The position numbers and the translations under genes were made by a program. This document shows positions 1 through 5,915 of a stretch of DNA of 6,399 bases, piece after piece; the stretch's first letter is position 1; each line of letters opens with the position of its first letter. The DNA comes from Spirochaetaceae bacterium (lineage in GTDB: Bacteria; Spirochaetota; Spirochaetia; Treponematales; Breznakiellaceae): NCBI GenBank assembly GCA_031278935.1, contig JAITJK010000140.1:1-6399 (forward strand), given 5' to 3'. Under the pieces are notes generated by a model, which was not told the DNA's origin, ran no database searches, and was given only the letters and a program-made list of their open reading frames with translations.

Positions 1-62
1 ATATTTATTCAACATAAAACCCCATCTATTGTCCCTTGTCCCGGAGATGTCGAGGTTGCACT

Positions 63-1193
63 ATGGTAACCCTCATCAGTACCGTCTATTTTTCCTGCAT
101 TTTCACGTTGGGTTTGTATTTTTTCATCTTAGCTGGGGCCAATATTGCGGAAATACGGCGCTATACCCGGCATCCCGCTCTGAATGATGGGCCTTTGGTG
201 TCCGTGCTTATTCCTGTACGGAACGAAGCGGCCCATATTCAGCGCTGTCTTGATTCTTTACGGCATCAAACCTATCCCCATTATGAAATCCTCGTGCTGG
301 ACGATGATTCCCAGGATGATACCGGGGTGATTCTTGAACAGGCGGCCAAGGCGGATCCGCGGATCCGCGTCTTCTCCGGTGCGCCCTTGCCTGCCGACTG
401 GTATGGCAAGCCTTACGCCTTACAACAGCTCGCAGGATACGCCTGCGGAGAGATTCTCATCATGACCGACGCGGATACGGTACACAGCCCTTCGAGTATT
501 GCCTTTACCGTAACGAATATGGCTGAGGCGGATTTTATCTCGGGCTATGTGGGGCAGGAGCTCCGTTCCTTTGGGGAAAAGATCACCGTGCCTCTGATGT
601 TTTTCCTTACGGGCTTTGTCATCCCCCTGTGCTTAAACCGCTATACTAAGTGGTCCGCCTTTTCGGTGGCCATCGGGCAGTTCATCGCCATCCGCAAGGA
701 AGTGTTTAGTCGGATCGGTGGGTTTACCCGGGTCCGCAAACGGACCAGCGAGGATATTTATCTCGCCCGGCTGGTGAAAGCCCGGGGTTTTACCACTCGG
801 TTCCTTGACCTGGGGGACCAGGTGCGCTGTAGGATGTATGTTGGGTACCGTTCGGCCATGAATGGCATTGGTAAAAATATCTTTGATTTCCTGGGAAACC
901 ATTCGGCGGTGTTGATCCTGGTGTTTTGGGCGGTGTTTTTCTTTCTCTTCCTCCCCTTTCCCCTGGCCTTGGCCCTTCCCTGGACCCTTCCGACCTATCG
1001 CTTCCAGCTCTTGGGGACGAATCTCCTCTATACGCTCACCTGGACTATGCTCTTTGTAGACCGCAGGCTCCCCTGGTATTATGGCCTTTTGTGGCCCTTA
1101 ATGATGGGAAATCTCCTGGTTACGGCCCTATGGTCCTGGGTTCGCGCGGTTTCAGGTCGGGGCTTCACCTGGAAAGGCCGAATCGTGGGGTGA
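63..1193 (+). CDS. Membrane-anchored family 2 glycosyltransferase (CrtQ/HpnB-like)
   Basis: This 376-residue protein should transfer a sugar from a nucleotide-sugar donor to a lipid or envelope acceptor at the inner face of the cytoplasmic membrane. An N-terminal membrane segment (about residues 2-28) precedes a GT-A catalytic domain. Visible motifs are VSVLIPVRNE near 46-55, the acidic DDDS at 80-83, the metal-binding DADT at 136-139 and the SED acid motif ending at 231. A RMYVGYRSAMNGIGKN segment lies at 257-272, where processive enzymes carry QxxRW. Three hydrophobic segments follow (about 282-307, 316-333, 338-363), then a TWKGR tail. This layout is known from CrtQ-type carotenoid and HpnB-type hopanoid-associated glycosyltransferases. 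The acceptor cannot be told from sequence. I chose ATG 63 because GAGG lies 7 nt upstream; an upstream TTG at 36 would only add nine unlikely residues. No carotenoid or hopanoid genes are adjacent. Confidence 0.9.
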   Translation: MVTLISTVYFSCIFTLGLYFFILAGANIAEIRRYTRHPALNDGPLVSVLIPVRNEAAHIQRCLDSLRHQTYPHYEILVLDDDSQDDTGVILEQAAKADPRIRVFSGAPLPADWYGKPYALQQLAGYACGEILIMTDADTVHSPSSIAFTVTNMAEADFISGYVGQELRSFGEKITVPLMFFLTGFVIPLCLNRYTKWSAFSVAIGQFIAIRKEVFSRIGGFTRVRKRTSEDIYLARLVKARGFTTRFLDLGDQVRCRMYVGYRSAMNGIGKNIFDFLGNHSAVLILVFWAVFFFLFLPFPLALALPWTLPTYRFQLLGTNLLYTLTWTMLFVDRRLPWYYGLLWPLMMGNLLVTALWSWVRAVSGRGFTWKGRIVG

Positions 1194-1210
1194 AGGACGG
1201 GGAATAGGGC

Positions 1211-1216
1211 AGGAGG
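1211..1216 (+). promoter_or_regulatory. Apparently orphan consensus Shine-Dalgarno
   Basis: A perfect AGGAGG begins 18 bases after the glycosyltransferase stop codon. No ATG, GTG or TTG lies at a usable distance. The nearest codon in position is ATA at 1221, which opens a 15-codon frame ending at TAA 1266-1268. It may be a relic of a gene whose start was lost, or chance in purine-rich DNA. Confidence 0.3.
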
Positions 1217-1244
1217 AACCATAAAAAGGCCGCGAATTATACGA

Positions 1245-1256
1245 ATGAACGTTCAT
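1245..1256. promoter_or_regulatory. 12-bp perfect palindrome, possible operator
   Basis: ATGAACGTTCAT is a perfect inverted repeat with no spacer, in the gap between the glycosyltransferase and the outer-membrane protein gene. It lies about 30 bases upstream of the putative -35 box. Uninterrupted palindromes of this size are typical of sites for dimeric helix-turn-helix repressors such as TetR-family proteins. No regulator gene is in the window, so the operator role is inference. Confidence 0.35.
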
Positions 1257-1286
1257 GATTATACCTAAGGCGCGACTATGTTCCTC

Positions 1287-1314
1287 TTGGTCGAACTCAC
1301 GGTAAAATTATAGA
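1287..1314 (+). promoter_or_regulatory. Possible sigma-70-type promoter for the barrel gene
   Basis: TTGGTC (1287-1292) and TATAGA (1309-1314) are separated by 16 bases. Each matches the consensus at four of six positions. Transcription would start near 1321 and give a short leader carrying the AAAGGA ribosome binding site (1325-1330), 7 bases before the ATG. The match is weak and another start site is possible. Confidence 0.35.
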
Positions 1315-1337
1315 GAAACTATGAAAAGGAACTTGAG

Positions 1338-3230
1338 ATGAGTAGATTTTTTTGCCGTATTGCGGGCCTATGCCTCCTTATCGGCATGACAATTCCCGTA
1401 GCGGGGCAAACCTACGGATCGGCGCCCCTGGATAAACCGGTCTACCGGATTCTGGACCAGGCCGTAGCCCGGGGCTTATGCGCGCCTTTGCCCGGGGCCA
1501 AGCCCTACGCCCTAAAGCATATACTATCGGCCATCACGGAAATCCTTGCATCTGACGACGACGCTCCGGGCTTTGCCCGGCTGCGGGAGGATGAGCGGCG
1601 GATTCTTGAGGAAACCCAAGCCCTGTATGCGGAGAAACCAGGTCTCGACCTTACCCGAGGAACCTACACCTTGTCTTCTCAGCCTGGGAAGACCCGCTTT
1701 TCCGGCCAAGCGGGGATCACGGTACGCTCCGCTCTTTCCGCCGGCTTTTACACTGAAGATGCGAGTATCCCCAAGGGAACCGATACCTGGGTGGGCGTCT
1801 TCTTCAACGGAGACTTAGGGTCCCATTTTTCCTACCGCCTGACCATGGCCGGGGGCCTAATCCTCGCTCCGCGCAGGACCTTAGGGGACTATCATACCTA
1901 TTACGAAGGTTTTGAAGCCCAGGACGCCCCCCCTACGATCTACGACCAAACCATCTCCGCCTACAGCCAGCCCTTGGCCTTCTTTCCCTACACCTATACC
2001 CCCCAGTGGGATGGATCGGTCTTCCCTATCTCGGACATTTCCTCCGCCGGCTATACCGGCTGGCCCCAGAGCCTTTCCGTAGGGTCCGCCATGCTGCCTG
2101 AGTTGGGGGGATCCCTGCTGGAGGAACGGGTCCGCTACCGGGGAGGCCGGATAAATCGGGAATGGGGGGCCATGGCGACGGGGAGTTCCCTGGTGCTGAA
2201 TCAACAGGCCGCGCCCTTTCTGGCCCTGGAAGCCACAGTACAGCCCTTTCCGTGGTTGTATTTTTCCACCCTCACCGGGATTCTTGAGTATTACAACAGT
2301 CAAGGGCTCATGGTTTCTTCGGCGGTCTCGCAAAACGCCTTTTCCCTTTCCCAGGTGGAATTTAACCTCTCTCCCTATGTACACCTAGACTTTGGAAGCG
2401 CCGCTCTTTGGCCAAAGCGTTTTGAGCTGGGCTATCTCTTTCCCCTGACGGAGAATTTTTTCTATCAGAACAACATTGGGGACTTTGACAACCTGGCCCT
2501 TTTCGGCAACCTCAAGGGTACCTATCCAGGGCTAGGGAGTCTTTGGGTGTCCCTGTTTCTAGACGAAATCAGCCTAGAGTCGTCTTTTTTTCAGAAAGAC
2601 CGGGCCATGTATGCCTATCAAGCCGGGACGACGGTGATCATTCCCTGGTTGCCTTGGGCCTCGGTGTCCCTCCGGTATACGAAAATCGAGCCCTATTGTT
2701 ACACCCACACCCGGGAAACCCTTCCCTGGTACGCCGACATTCCCATGGAAACCGCCTATGCCAACAAAGGTCGCGGTTTAGGGTATTATCTGCCACCCAA
2801 CTCCGACGAGCTGGTTTTTCGGCTTGAGAGCCTGTGGTCCCGCCAGAGCTCGGTTCATTTCCAATACCAACTGATCCGCCACGGGGCGGACTACGGCAGT
2901 AGCGCTGTGGACGGCAGTTCTCTGTGGTCTGAGCTGGACCCCAGCGGCCGGAGTACGAAACCAGTTTTACGGAAGTATTTTTTGCAAGACGGGGCCTATC
3001 AGTGGCAGCACGTTCTCAAAGTTGGGGCAGACTATACTTTTGGCCGCTCCCGGTTGCCGGTGCAGCTTTTTGGGGAAGCCGGGGTGGTTTTTTCCTATTT
3101 CACCAACATCCCGGGCCCCGCCAATACGGGCCGTCCCTCCGCTTATACCATAATCGACACCCCCGAATACCCCCGTTCCATCGCCCTGATTGCCCGTCTC
3201 GGCCTCACCCTTTACCCCTCCCTCCTCTAA
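1338..3230 (+). CDS. Secreted protein, probable outer-membrane beta-barrel
   Basis: This 630-residue protein begins with a clear signal peptide: Arg3 and Arg7, a hydrophobic core at about 9-22, and a plausible cleavage after VAG at 21-23. A short helical N-terminal domain follows (about 30-100). Its pattern, a DKPVYRILDQAVARG stretch then PYALKHILSAITEIL, recalls the start of Wzi-like capsule-assembly barrels, but I cannot confirm that family. From about 110 to the end the chain is rich in Tyr, Phe, Trp, Gly and Ser with alternating polar and hydrophobic residues, as expected for many transmembrane beta strands. It ends in LGLTLYPSLL, not the classical terminal Phe. AAAGGA sits 7 bases before the ATG. 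A 5'-truncated paralogue of residues about 323-362 lies at the right edge of the window, so this is a multicopy family. The specific role (porin, surface polysaccharide binding or other) is unknown. Confidence 0.8.
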   Translation: MSRFFCRIAGLCLLIGMTIPVAGQTYGSAPLDKPVYRILDQAVARGLCAPLPGAKPYALKHILSAITEILASDDDAPGFARLREDERRILEETQALYAEKPGLDLTRGTYTLSSQPGKTRFSGQAGITVRSALSAGFYTEDASIPKGTDTWVGVFFNGDLGSHFSYRLTMAGGLILAPRRTLGDYHTYYEGFEAQDAPPTIYDQTISAYSQPLAFFPYTYTPQWDGSVFPISDISSAGYTGWPQSLSVGSAMLPELGGSLLEERVRYRGGRINREWGAMATGSSLVLNQQAAPFLALEATVQPFPWLYFSTLTGILEYYNSQGLMVSSAVSQNAFSLSQVEFNLSPYVHLDFGSAALWPKRFELGYLFPLTENFFYQNNIGDFDNLALFGNLKGTYPGLGSLWVSLFLDEISLESSFFQKDRAMYAYQAGTTVIIPWLPWASVSLRYTKIEPYCYTHTRETLPWYADIPMETAYANKGRGLGYYLPPNSDELVFRLESLWSRQSSVHFQYQLIRHGADYGSSAVDGSSLWSELDPSGRSTKPVLRKYFLQDGAYQWQHVLKVGADYTFGRSRLPVQLFGEAGVVFSYFTNIPGPANTGRPSAYTIIDTPEYPRSIALIARLGLTLYPSLL

Positions 3231-3430
3231 CCATTTGTCATGGAGGCATAAGCGCGCCGCGAGGTTAGAAATAAGGTCGTCCGTTCCCGTTCCTGCTACT
3301 CCTGGGGCGTCCTAAGCTATAGGGTGGGTTTGATCCCAGAGATTAAAGGCAGGTGGCAGCAGGCCCTGCGGTGAGCGTCGCGGGACTTTGCGATAAAGCC
3401 TTGAGGCGGGCACGCCCTATTCCCTAATCA
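3231..3430. other. Intergenic gap between convergent genes
   Basis: About 200 bases separate the stop codons of the barrel gene and hisC, which point at each other. I found small GC-rich inverted repeats, such as GCAGGCCCTGC near 3359-3369 and GGGCACGCCC near 3409-3418. None is followed by a T-run, so no intrinsic terminator can be called with confidence. I see no short gene. Confidence 0.5.
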
Positions 3431-4549
3431 TCACGGCCCGTCAGGGAATTCGCCTCCACGGCAGGTGTCGGTAGGTGGCGGCAGATGGGTGAGGAAGCGG
3501 GTCATCTCTGCATCGGTACCGATGCTTACCCGAAGAAAATCTGTAATCCGAGGTCCTTTGAAGTGCCGAACCAAGATGCCCCGGTCCCGAAGATAGGTAA
3601 AAAACTCAAGACCCCCTTGGGAGGGAGAACGGATCATGAGAAAATTCGCCTGGGAGGGAAGCACCTCATAACCCCGGTCCTGAAGGGCTTGGGCAACGCG
3701 GCTGCGGGTAGCCACGACCTTTTGGTTCACCGCCTCATAATAGGCCGCGTCTTTGAGAGCCGCCGCAGCCCCGGCCTGGGCCAGGCGATCCACCGGATAG
3801 GAGTTGAAGGAATCCCGGACCCGGCACAGGCCCTGGATAAGTCCGGGGTTTCCTATGGCAAAGCCCACCCGCAAGCCGGCCAAGGACGCGGCTTTGGAAA
3901 GGGTATGCACCGTAAGCAGGTTCGGATGTTCCCGGGTAAGGGACGCCATTTCCAGGTCTCGCCCAAAGGCCGCGTATGCCTCGTCCACTAGCACCACCCG
4001 GCCTTCCTGGGTCTGCTCATAGTACCGCACGAGGGAGGCCAAGGCGGTCCGCGATAAAGCTCGTCCCGTAGGGGCATTGGGGTTCGGGATGACCACGCCC
4101 CCTGAAGGCTGCTTATAATCTTCTATAGTAATAGAAAAATCCTCCACCACCGGAACCGGCGTGAAGGGTATGTCCCAAAACTGGGCGTAAACCGGATAAA
4201 AGCTGTAGGTGATGTCAGGAAACAGGATAGGCCGGGCCTGGTGGCATGAGGACTCAAAACACGCGGCAAAGGCGAATGCCAGCACTTCATCCGAACCGTT
4301 TCCCACAAATACCTGTTCTGGCGTCACTCCGTATCGCTCGGCCACGGCCATACGGACTTCCGTACAAGCCGGGTCAGGATAGCGCCGCAGCTCATCCCCT
4401 GCGGCCCTATGAATCGCTTCTATGACCCTGGGCGAGGGGGGATAGGGGTTTTCATTGGTATTCAGTTTGATCAGGGTCTTGTCCAGGGGCTGTTCACCGG
4501 GAATATAGGGCGAAAGGGCCACAACCCGTCGATTCCAGTATATACTCAT
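3431..4549 (-). CDS. hisC: Histidinol-phosphate aminotransferase
   Basis: HisC is a cytosolic PLP enzyme. It transfers an amino group from glutamate to imidazole-acetol phosphate, giving histidinol phosphate in histidine synthesis. The 372-residue length fits the family. Class I/II aminotransferase landmarks are all present: the N-terminal LNTNENPYPPSP (around 29-40), GNGSDE at 83-88, NPNAPTG at 156-162, VDEAY with Asp189 and Tyr192, and HTLSK with the Schiff-base Lys219. RVGF has Arg227, NFLM lies near 302, and FLRVSIG has the substrate carboxylate Arg340. Spacing matches E. coli HisC closely. ATG 4549 is chosen because GGAG lies 5 bases upstream on the minus strand; a TTG at 4639 would add 30 residues without family support. 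No other his genes are adjacent. Some HisC proteins also act on aromatic keto acids, so a broader role is possible. Confidence 0.96.
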   Translation of the reverse strand: MSIYWNRRVVALSPYIPGEQPLDKTLIKLNTNENPYPPSPRVIEAIHRAAGDELRRYPDPACTEVRMAVAERYGVTPEQVFVGNGSDEVLAFAFAACFESSCHQARPILFPDITYSFYPVYAQFWDIPFTPVPVVEDFSITIEDYKQPSGGVVIPNPNAPTGRALSRTALASLVRYYEQTQEGRVVLVDEAYAAFGRDLEMASLTREHPNLLTVHTLSKAASLAGLRVGFAIGNPGLIQGLCRVRDSFNSYPVDRLAQAGAAAALKDAAYYEAVNQKVVATRSRVAQALQDRGYEVLPSQANFLMIRSPSQGGLEFFTYLRDRGILVRHFKGPRITDFLRVSIGTDAEMTRFLTHLPPPTDTCRGGEFPDGP

Positions 4550-4571
4550 AGGTTCTCCAATCTTGCGCCTA

Positions 4572-4580
4572 AGCATACCA
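4572..4580 (-). promoter_or_regulatory. Possible extended -10 promoter of hisC
   Basis: On the minus strand TGGTATGCT reads as an extended -10 element (TGn then TATGCT, four of six consensus matches). It lies 22 bases upstream of the hisC ATG. It would give a transcript starting close to the GGAG ribosome binding site (4555-4558). No convincing -35 box is visible, so confidence is low. Confidence 0.3.
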
Positions 4581-4659
4581 CACCCCATCCAAGAGAGCCA
4601 CCCGTCTGTCCTCTGGTGAGGGATGGGCGTATGTATCAAGATTAGGCGCCTTTTATTAA

Positions 4660-4910
4660 GATCACAAAGTTGACTACAGAGACGGTAAAACAGACGATGA
4701 GATTCTGCATAGAGAGCATGGGATACTTACACGTTTTCTAAAAGAACCTATACCGGAGGTAGAAAATGTGTTATTAACCGAATGGAATTGGGATGACACA
4801 TCACAGGTACGCTGGGAAAAAGGCCGCCATGAAGCCGCAAGAAACGCGCTGAAAGAAGGCTTGTCCATAGAGCAGACGGTGCGAATTACAGGTGTTCCGG
4901 TGGATAGGAT
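4660..4910 (+). pseudogene. C-terminal remnant of Rpn-family (PD-(D/E)XK) transposase-like nuclease
   Basis: An open frame just after TAA 4657-4659 reads through GILTRFLKE, then VENVLLTEWNWDD, then QVRWEKGRHEAARNAL, KEGLSIEQTVRITG and VPVDRM. This matches my knowledge of the C-terminal tail of Rpn/YhgA-like recombination-promoting nucleases, which are abundant in treponemes: LTEWNWDDA, a charged EEG helix, then ALKEGLSIE and ITGLD-type ending. The N-terminal nuclease domain is absent. There is no start codon with a ribosome binding site; the only internal start is GTG 4768. Homology stops at about 4910, exactly where the minus-strand ABC transporter remnant begins, and the frame then runs through antisense ABC sequence to a TGA at 4981-4983. 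It is a dead fragment. Confidence 0.7.
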
Positions 4911-5310
4911 GGTTGAGCGGTGGTGCGCGACAAGAATTATGGTGCCCTCGATGAGTTGTTCGCGCAGGGCTTTGCGGATGTGAAGCTCGCTTTTAGCATC
5001 GAGGCTGGATACCGCCTCGTCCAGTAGCAGGGCAGGTGCGTTTTTCAGAATGGCGCGGGCTATAGCTATGCACTGGCGCTGCCTACCCGATAAACGAAAG
5101 CCGGGCTCGACGCTAACGGTTATGCCTATGCTGTCAACTGTTATTTCACCGGATCAGGCGCCTCAATAACGCAGCAGTAAATTTATGCAGGTTGATTTAC
5201 CCGCACCGGAATGGCCGGTAAGCGTCGTGATTTTCCACTCACAACTGCTATGGGATGACAAAAATAACGCAGTATGCGAATGTCGTGGGAAATCATAATG
5301 ATTGAAAGCG
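4908..5310 (-). pseudogene. Decayed ABC transporter nucleotide-binding domain
   Basis: Read on the minus strand, one continuous frame contains the ordered motifs of an ABC exporter ATPase. Walker A is GHSGAGKST (5190-5216), followed by INLLLRY, then TGA (5163-5165), Gly-Ala, TGA (5154-5156), and SGEITVDSIGI. Next comes FRLSGRQRQ with a degenerate signature (5079-5093 for LSGRQ), Walker B LLLDEA (5013-5030), the SSLD D-loop and the VAHHRSTI switch region (4908-4931). Walker A Lys to the signature is only about 35 residues, against roughly 100 or more in the family, so about 70 residues including the Q-loop are deleted. Signature to Walker B spacing is normal. The copy stops right after the switch His region, at the junction with the Rpn remnant. 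Upstream homology fades near 5310. It cannot make a working ATPase. Confidence 0.88.
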
Positions 5311-5325
5311 GAGACCGTCCCTCCC

Positions 5326-5490
5326 CTAAAAACCGTCTGCACCGCCTGAGCCTTCAAAACGGCCGGGTGGGGTGTACGGGGCGTTCACTCCAAGACTCAC
5401 GGCAACCTTGATTGCCACTTCTGTTTTGATAGCCCAAACATAACGCACGAGGCGGCCGTAAGCGCCTAAGGGATAGCGGTATGATGCCAT
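5326..5490 (-). pseudogene. Short ORF, likely N-terminus of the broken ABC exporter
   Basis: This 54-residue frame starts at an ATG with GGGAG 6 bases upstream and ends at TAG 5326-5328. Its first half contains YGRLVRYVWAIKTEVAIKV. The pattern of a Tyr-x-Arg-Leu start, an aromatic-Trp motif, a basic residue and then a hydrophobic helix recalls the first transmembrane segment of MsbA-like ABC exporters. From about residue 35 the sequence becomes Gly/Pro rich and unrelated. The ABC nucleotide-binding remnant follows in a different frame. I infer that the membrane domain, normally about 300 residues, was deleted, leaving the start and the ATPase remnant. The alternative is an independent small protein of unknown function. 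Confidence 0.5.
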
Positions 5491-5514
5491 AAATAACTCC
5501 CTTTCTATTCCATG

Positions 5515-5520
5515 ATTATA
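5515..5520 (-). promoter_or_regulatory. Consensus -10 box upstream of the 54-residue ORF
   Basis: TATAAT on the minus strand is a perfect -10 hexamer 24 bases before the ATG at 5490. It would place transcription start close to 5508, with the GGGAG site in the short leader. No good -35 box lies 16-18 bases upstream, so this is a weak promoter or chance. Confidence 0.35.
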
Positions 5521-5583
5521 CGGACAGCGGAGTACTGGCTGATAGGGATAACATAAGCCGTTCCGGCTGCTTACAACGGAATT

Positions 5584-5748
5584 TTAACCGATTGTTATTG
5601 GCCCTAAAACTTTTGCTCCATCGGCAATTATTACATTTTCTGTGCAATTAATTTCACAACAATAGAATTTTTCCAGCAAATTTCCAGCTATTTTCTTAAA
5701 TATTTTATTTCTTGAATGACAATTTATTTTTACCAATTTATCAAACAT
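5584..5748 (-). pseudogene. Internally deleted hexapeptide acyltransferase (serine acetyltransferase-like)
   Basis: The 54-residue frame starts at ATG 5748 with an AAAGGAG site (5759-5765) 10 bases upstream. Its N-terminal half (MFDKLVK, then HSRNKIFKKIAGNLLEKF) looks like the helical start of small serine acetyltransferase-like enzymes. It then jumps directly to NVIIADGAKVLGPITIG, which resembles the late left-handed beta-helix rungs of CysE-type enzymes, normally written IGAGAKVLGPITIG. The central rungs, which carry the catalytic His and coenzyme A site in the family, are missing. The frame ends at TAA 5584-5586 where the next rung should follow. The N-terminal half is AT-rich, unlike the intact genes of the window. 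I judge it a remnant of an acquired gene; the exact acyltransferase type is uncertain. Confidence 0.6.
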
Positions 5749-5783
5749 ATTTATAATACTCCTTTCTAAAATTACGTTCAAAT

Positions 5784-5810
5784 GAAAAACCCAGGAGCAA
5801 GCTCCTGGGT
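5784..5810 (-). terminator. Intrinsic terminator-like hairpin upstream of acyltransferase remnant
   Basis: On the minus strand ACCCAGGAGC, a TT centre and GCTCCTGGGT form a perfect 10-bp GC-rich stem; sterically the loop would be about four bases. It is followed by TTTTC, and the last stem base adds a fifth T. It would stop transcripts coming from the 5916-5945 promoter about 20 bases before the ribosome binding site of the acyltransferase remnant. That placement suits an attenuator or the 3' end of a small RNA. Confidence 0.6.
5789..5810. repeat. Palindromic unit, copy A
   Basis: The core AGCAAGCT with flanking stem and a 3' GGGTAT is shared with copy B at about 5874-5896. The two are in the same orientation. 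Stem bases next to the core differ between copies in a paired way (AGG/CCT here, CGC/GCG in copy B), so base pairing is preserved. Confidence 0.5.
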
Positions 5811-5873
5811 ATCGAAGATTTCTCCTCGAAATCGTTGCATATGTGGGGGAACAAATCCACCACACCCCCAGTG

Positions 5874-5896
5874 TTCCGCAGCAAGCTGCGGGGTAT
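5874..5896. repeat. Palindromic unit, copy B
   Basis: CCGCAGC-AA-GCTGCGG forms a perfect 7-bp stem followed by GGTAT. It shares the AGCAAGCT core and the trailing GGGTAT with copy A, 84 bases away. Such units resemble REP-type palindromes or subterminal hairpins of IS200/IS605-like elements. No Y1 transposase gene is in the window. Confidence 0.5.
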
Positions 5897-5915
5897 TAAA
5901 CCAGAATTTCGAATA

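Larger units (their letters stand above)
5749..5909 (-). ncRNA. Structured leader with four hairpins, possible sRNA or attenuator
   Basis: Reading the minus strand from the predicted transcription start near 5909 to the ATG at 5748, four inverted repeats follow one another. They are CCGCAGC/GCTGCGG (5876-5882 with 5885-5891), TGGGGG/CCCCCA (5844-5849 with 5865-5870), GATTTC/GAAATC (5817-5822 with 5828-5833) and a 10-bp stem (5789-5798 with 5801-5810). The last is followed by a U-run. AGGAG occurs in the third hairpin (5822-5826), in the 5' arm of the last (5804-5808 seen on the minus strand) and in the ribosome binding site (5759-5763). All can pair with the single CTCCT in the 3' arm of the last hairpin (5793-5797), so alternative folds are possible. 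It matches no riboswitch or T-box that I recognise. A REP-like palindrome origin is an alternative. Confidence 0.4.

Noticed and set aside
1..35. Promoter for the glycosyltransferase (TTTATT, 17 bases, TATTGT)
   Set aside because: The -35 match is only three of six and the window begins here, so nothing can be supported.
3359..3418. GC-rich inverted repeats between the convergent genes as terminators
   Set aside because: Stems are short and no T-run follows on either strand.
4559..4650. Inverted segments AATCTTG and GCGCCTAA with counterparts CAAGATT and TTAGGCGC upstream of hisC
   Set aside because: The two pairs are in an order that cannot form one continuous hairpin, and each is only 7-8 bases long.
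5154..5165. TGA codons as recoded Trp or selenocysteine
   Set aside because: TGA is the stop codon of the glycosyltransferase and hisC, and the surrounding domain is already broken by a large deletion.
5543..5553. TAGGGATAACA resembles the start of the I-SceI recognition site
   Set aside because: The remaining bases do not match the 18-bp site, so it is a partial chance match.
5749..5865. GTG-started N-terminal extension of the acyltransferase remnant through the hairpins
   Set aside because: It would translate the terminator hairpin, whereas ATG 5748 has an ideal ribosome binding site and is where family-like sequence begins.
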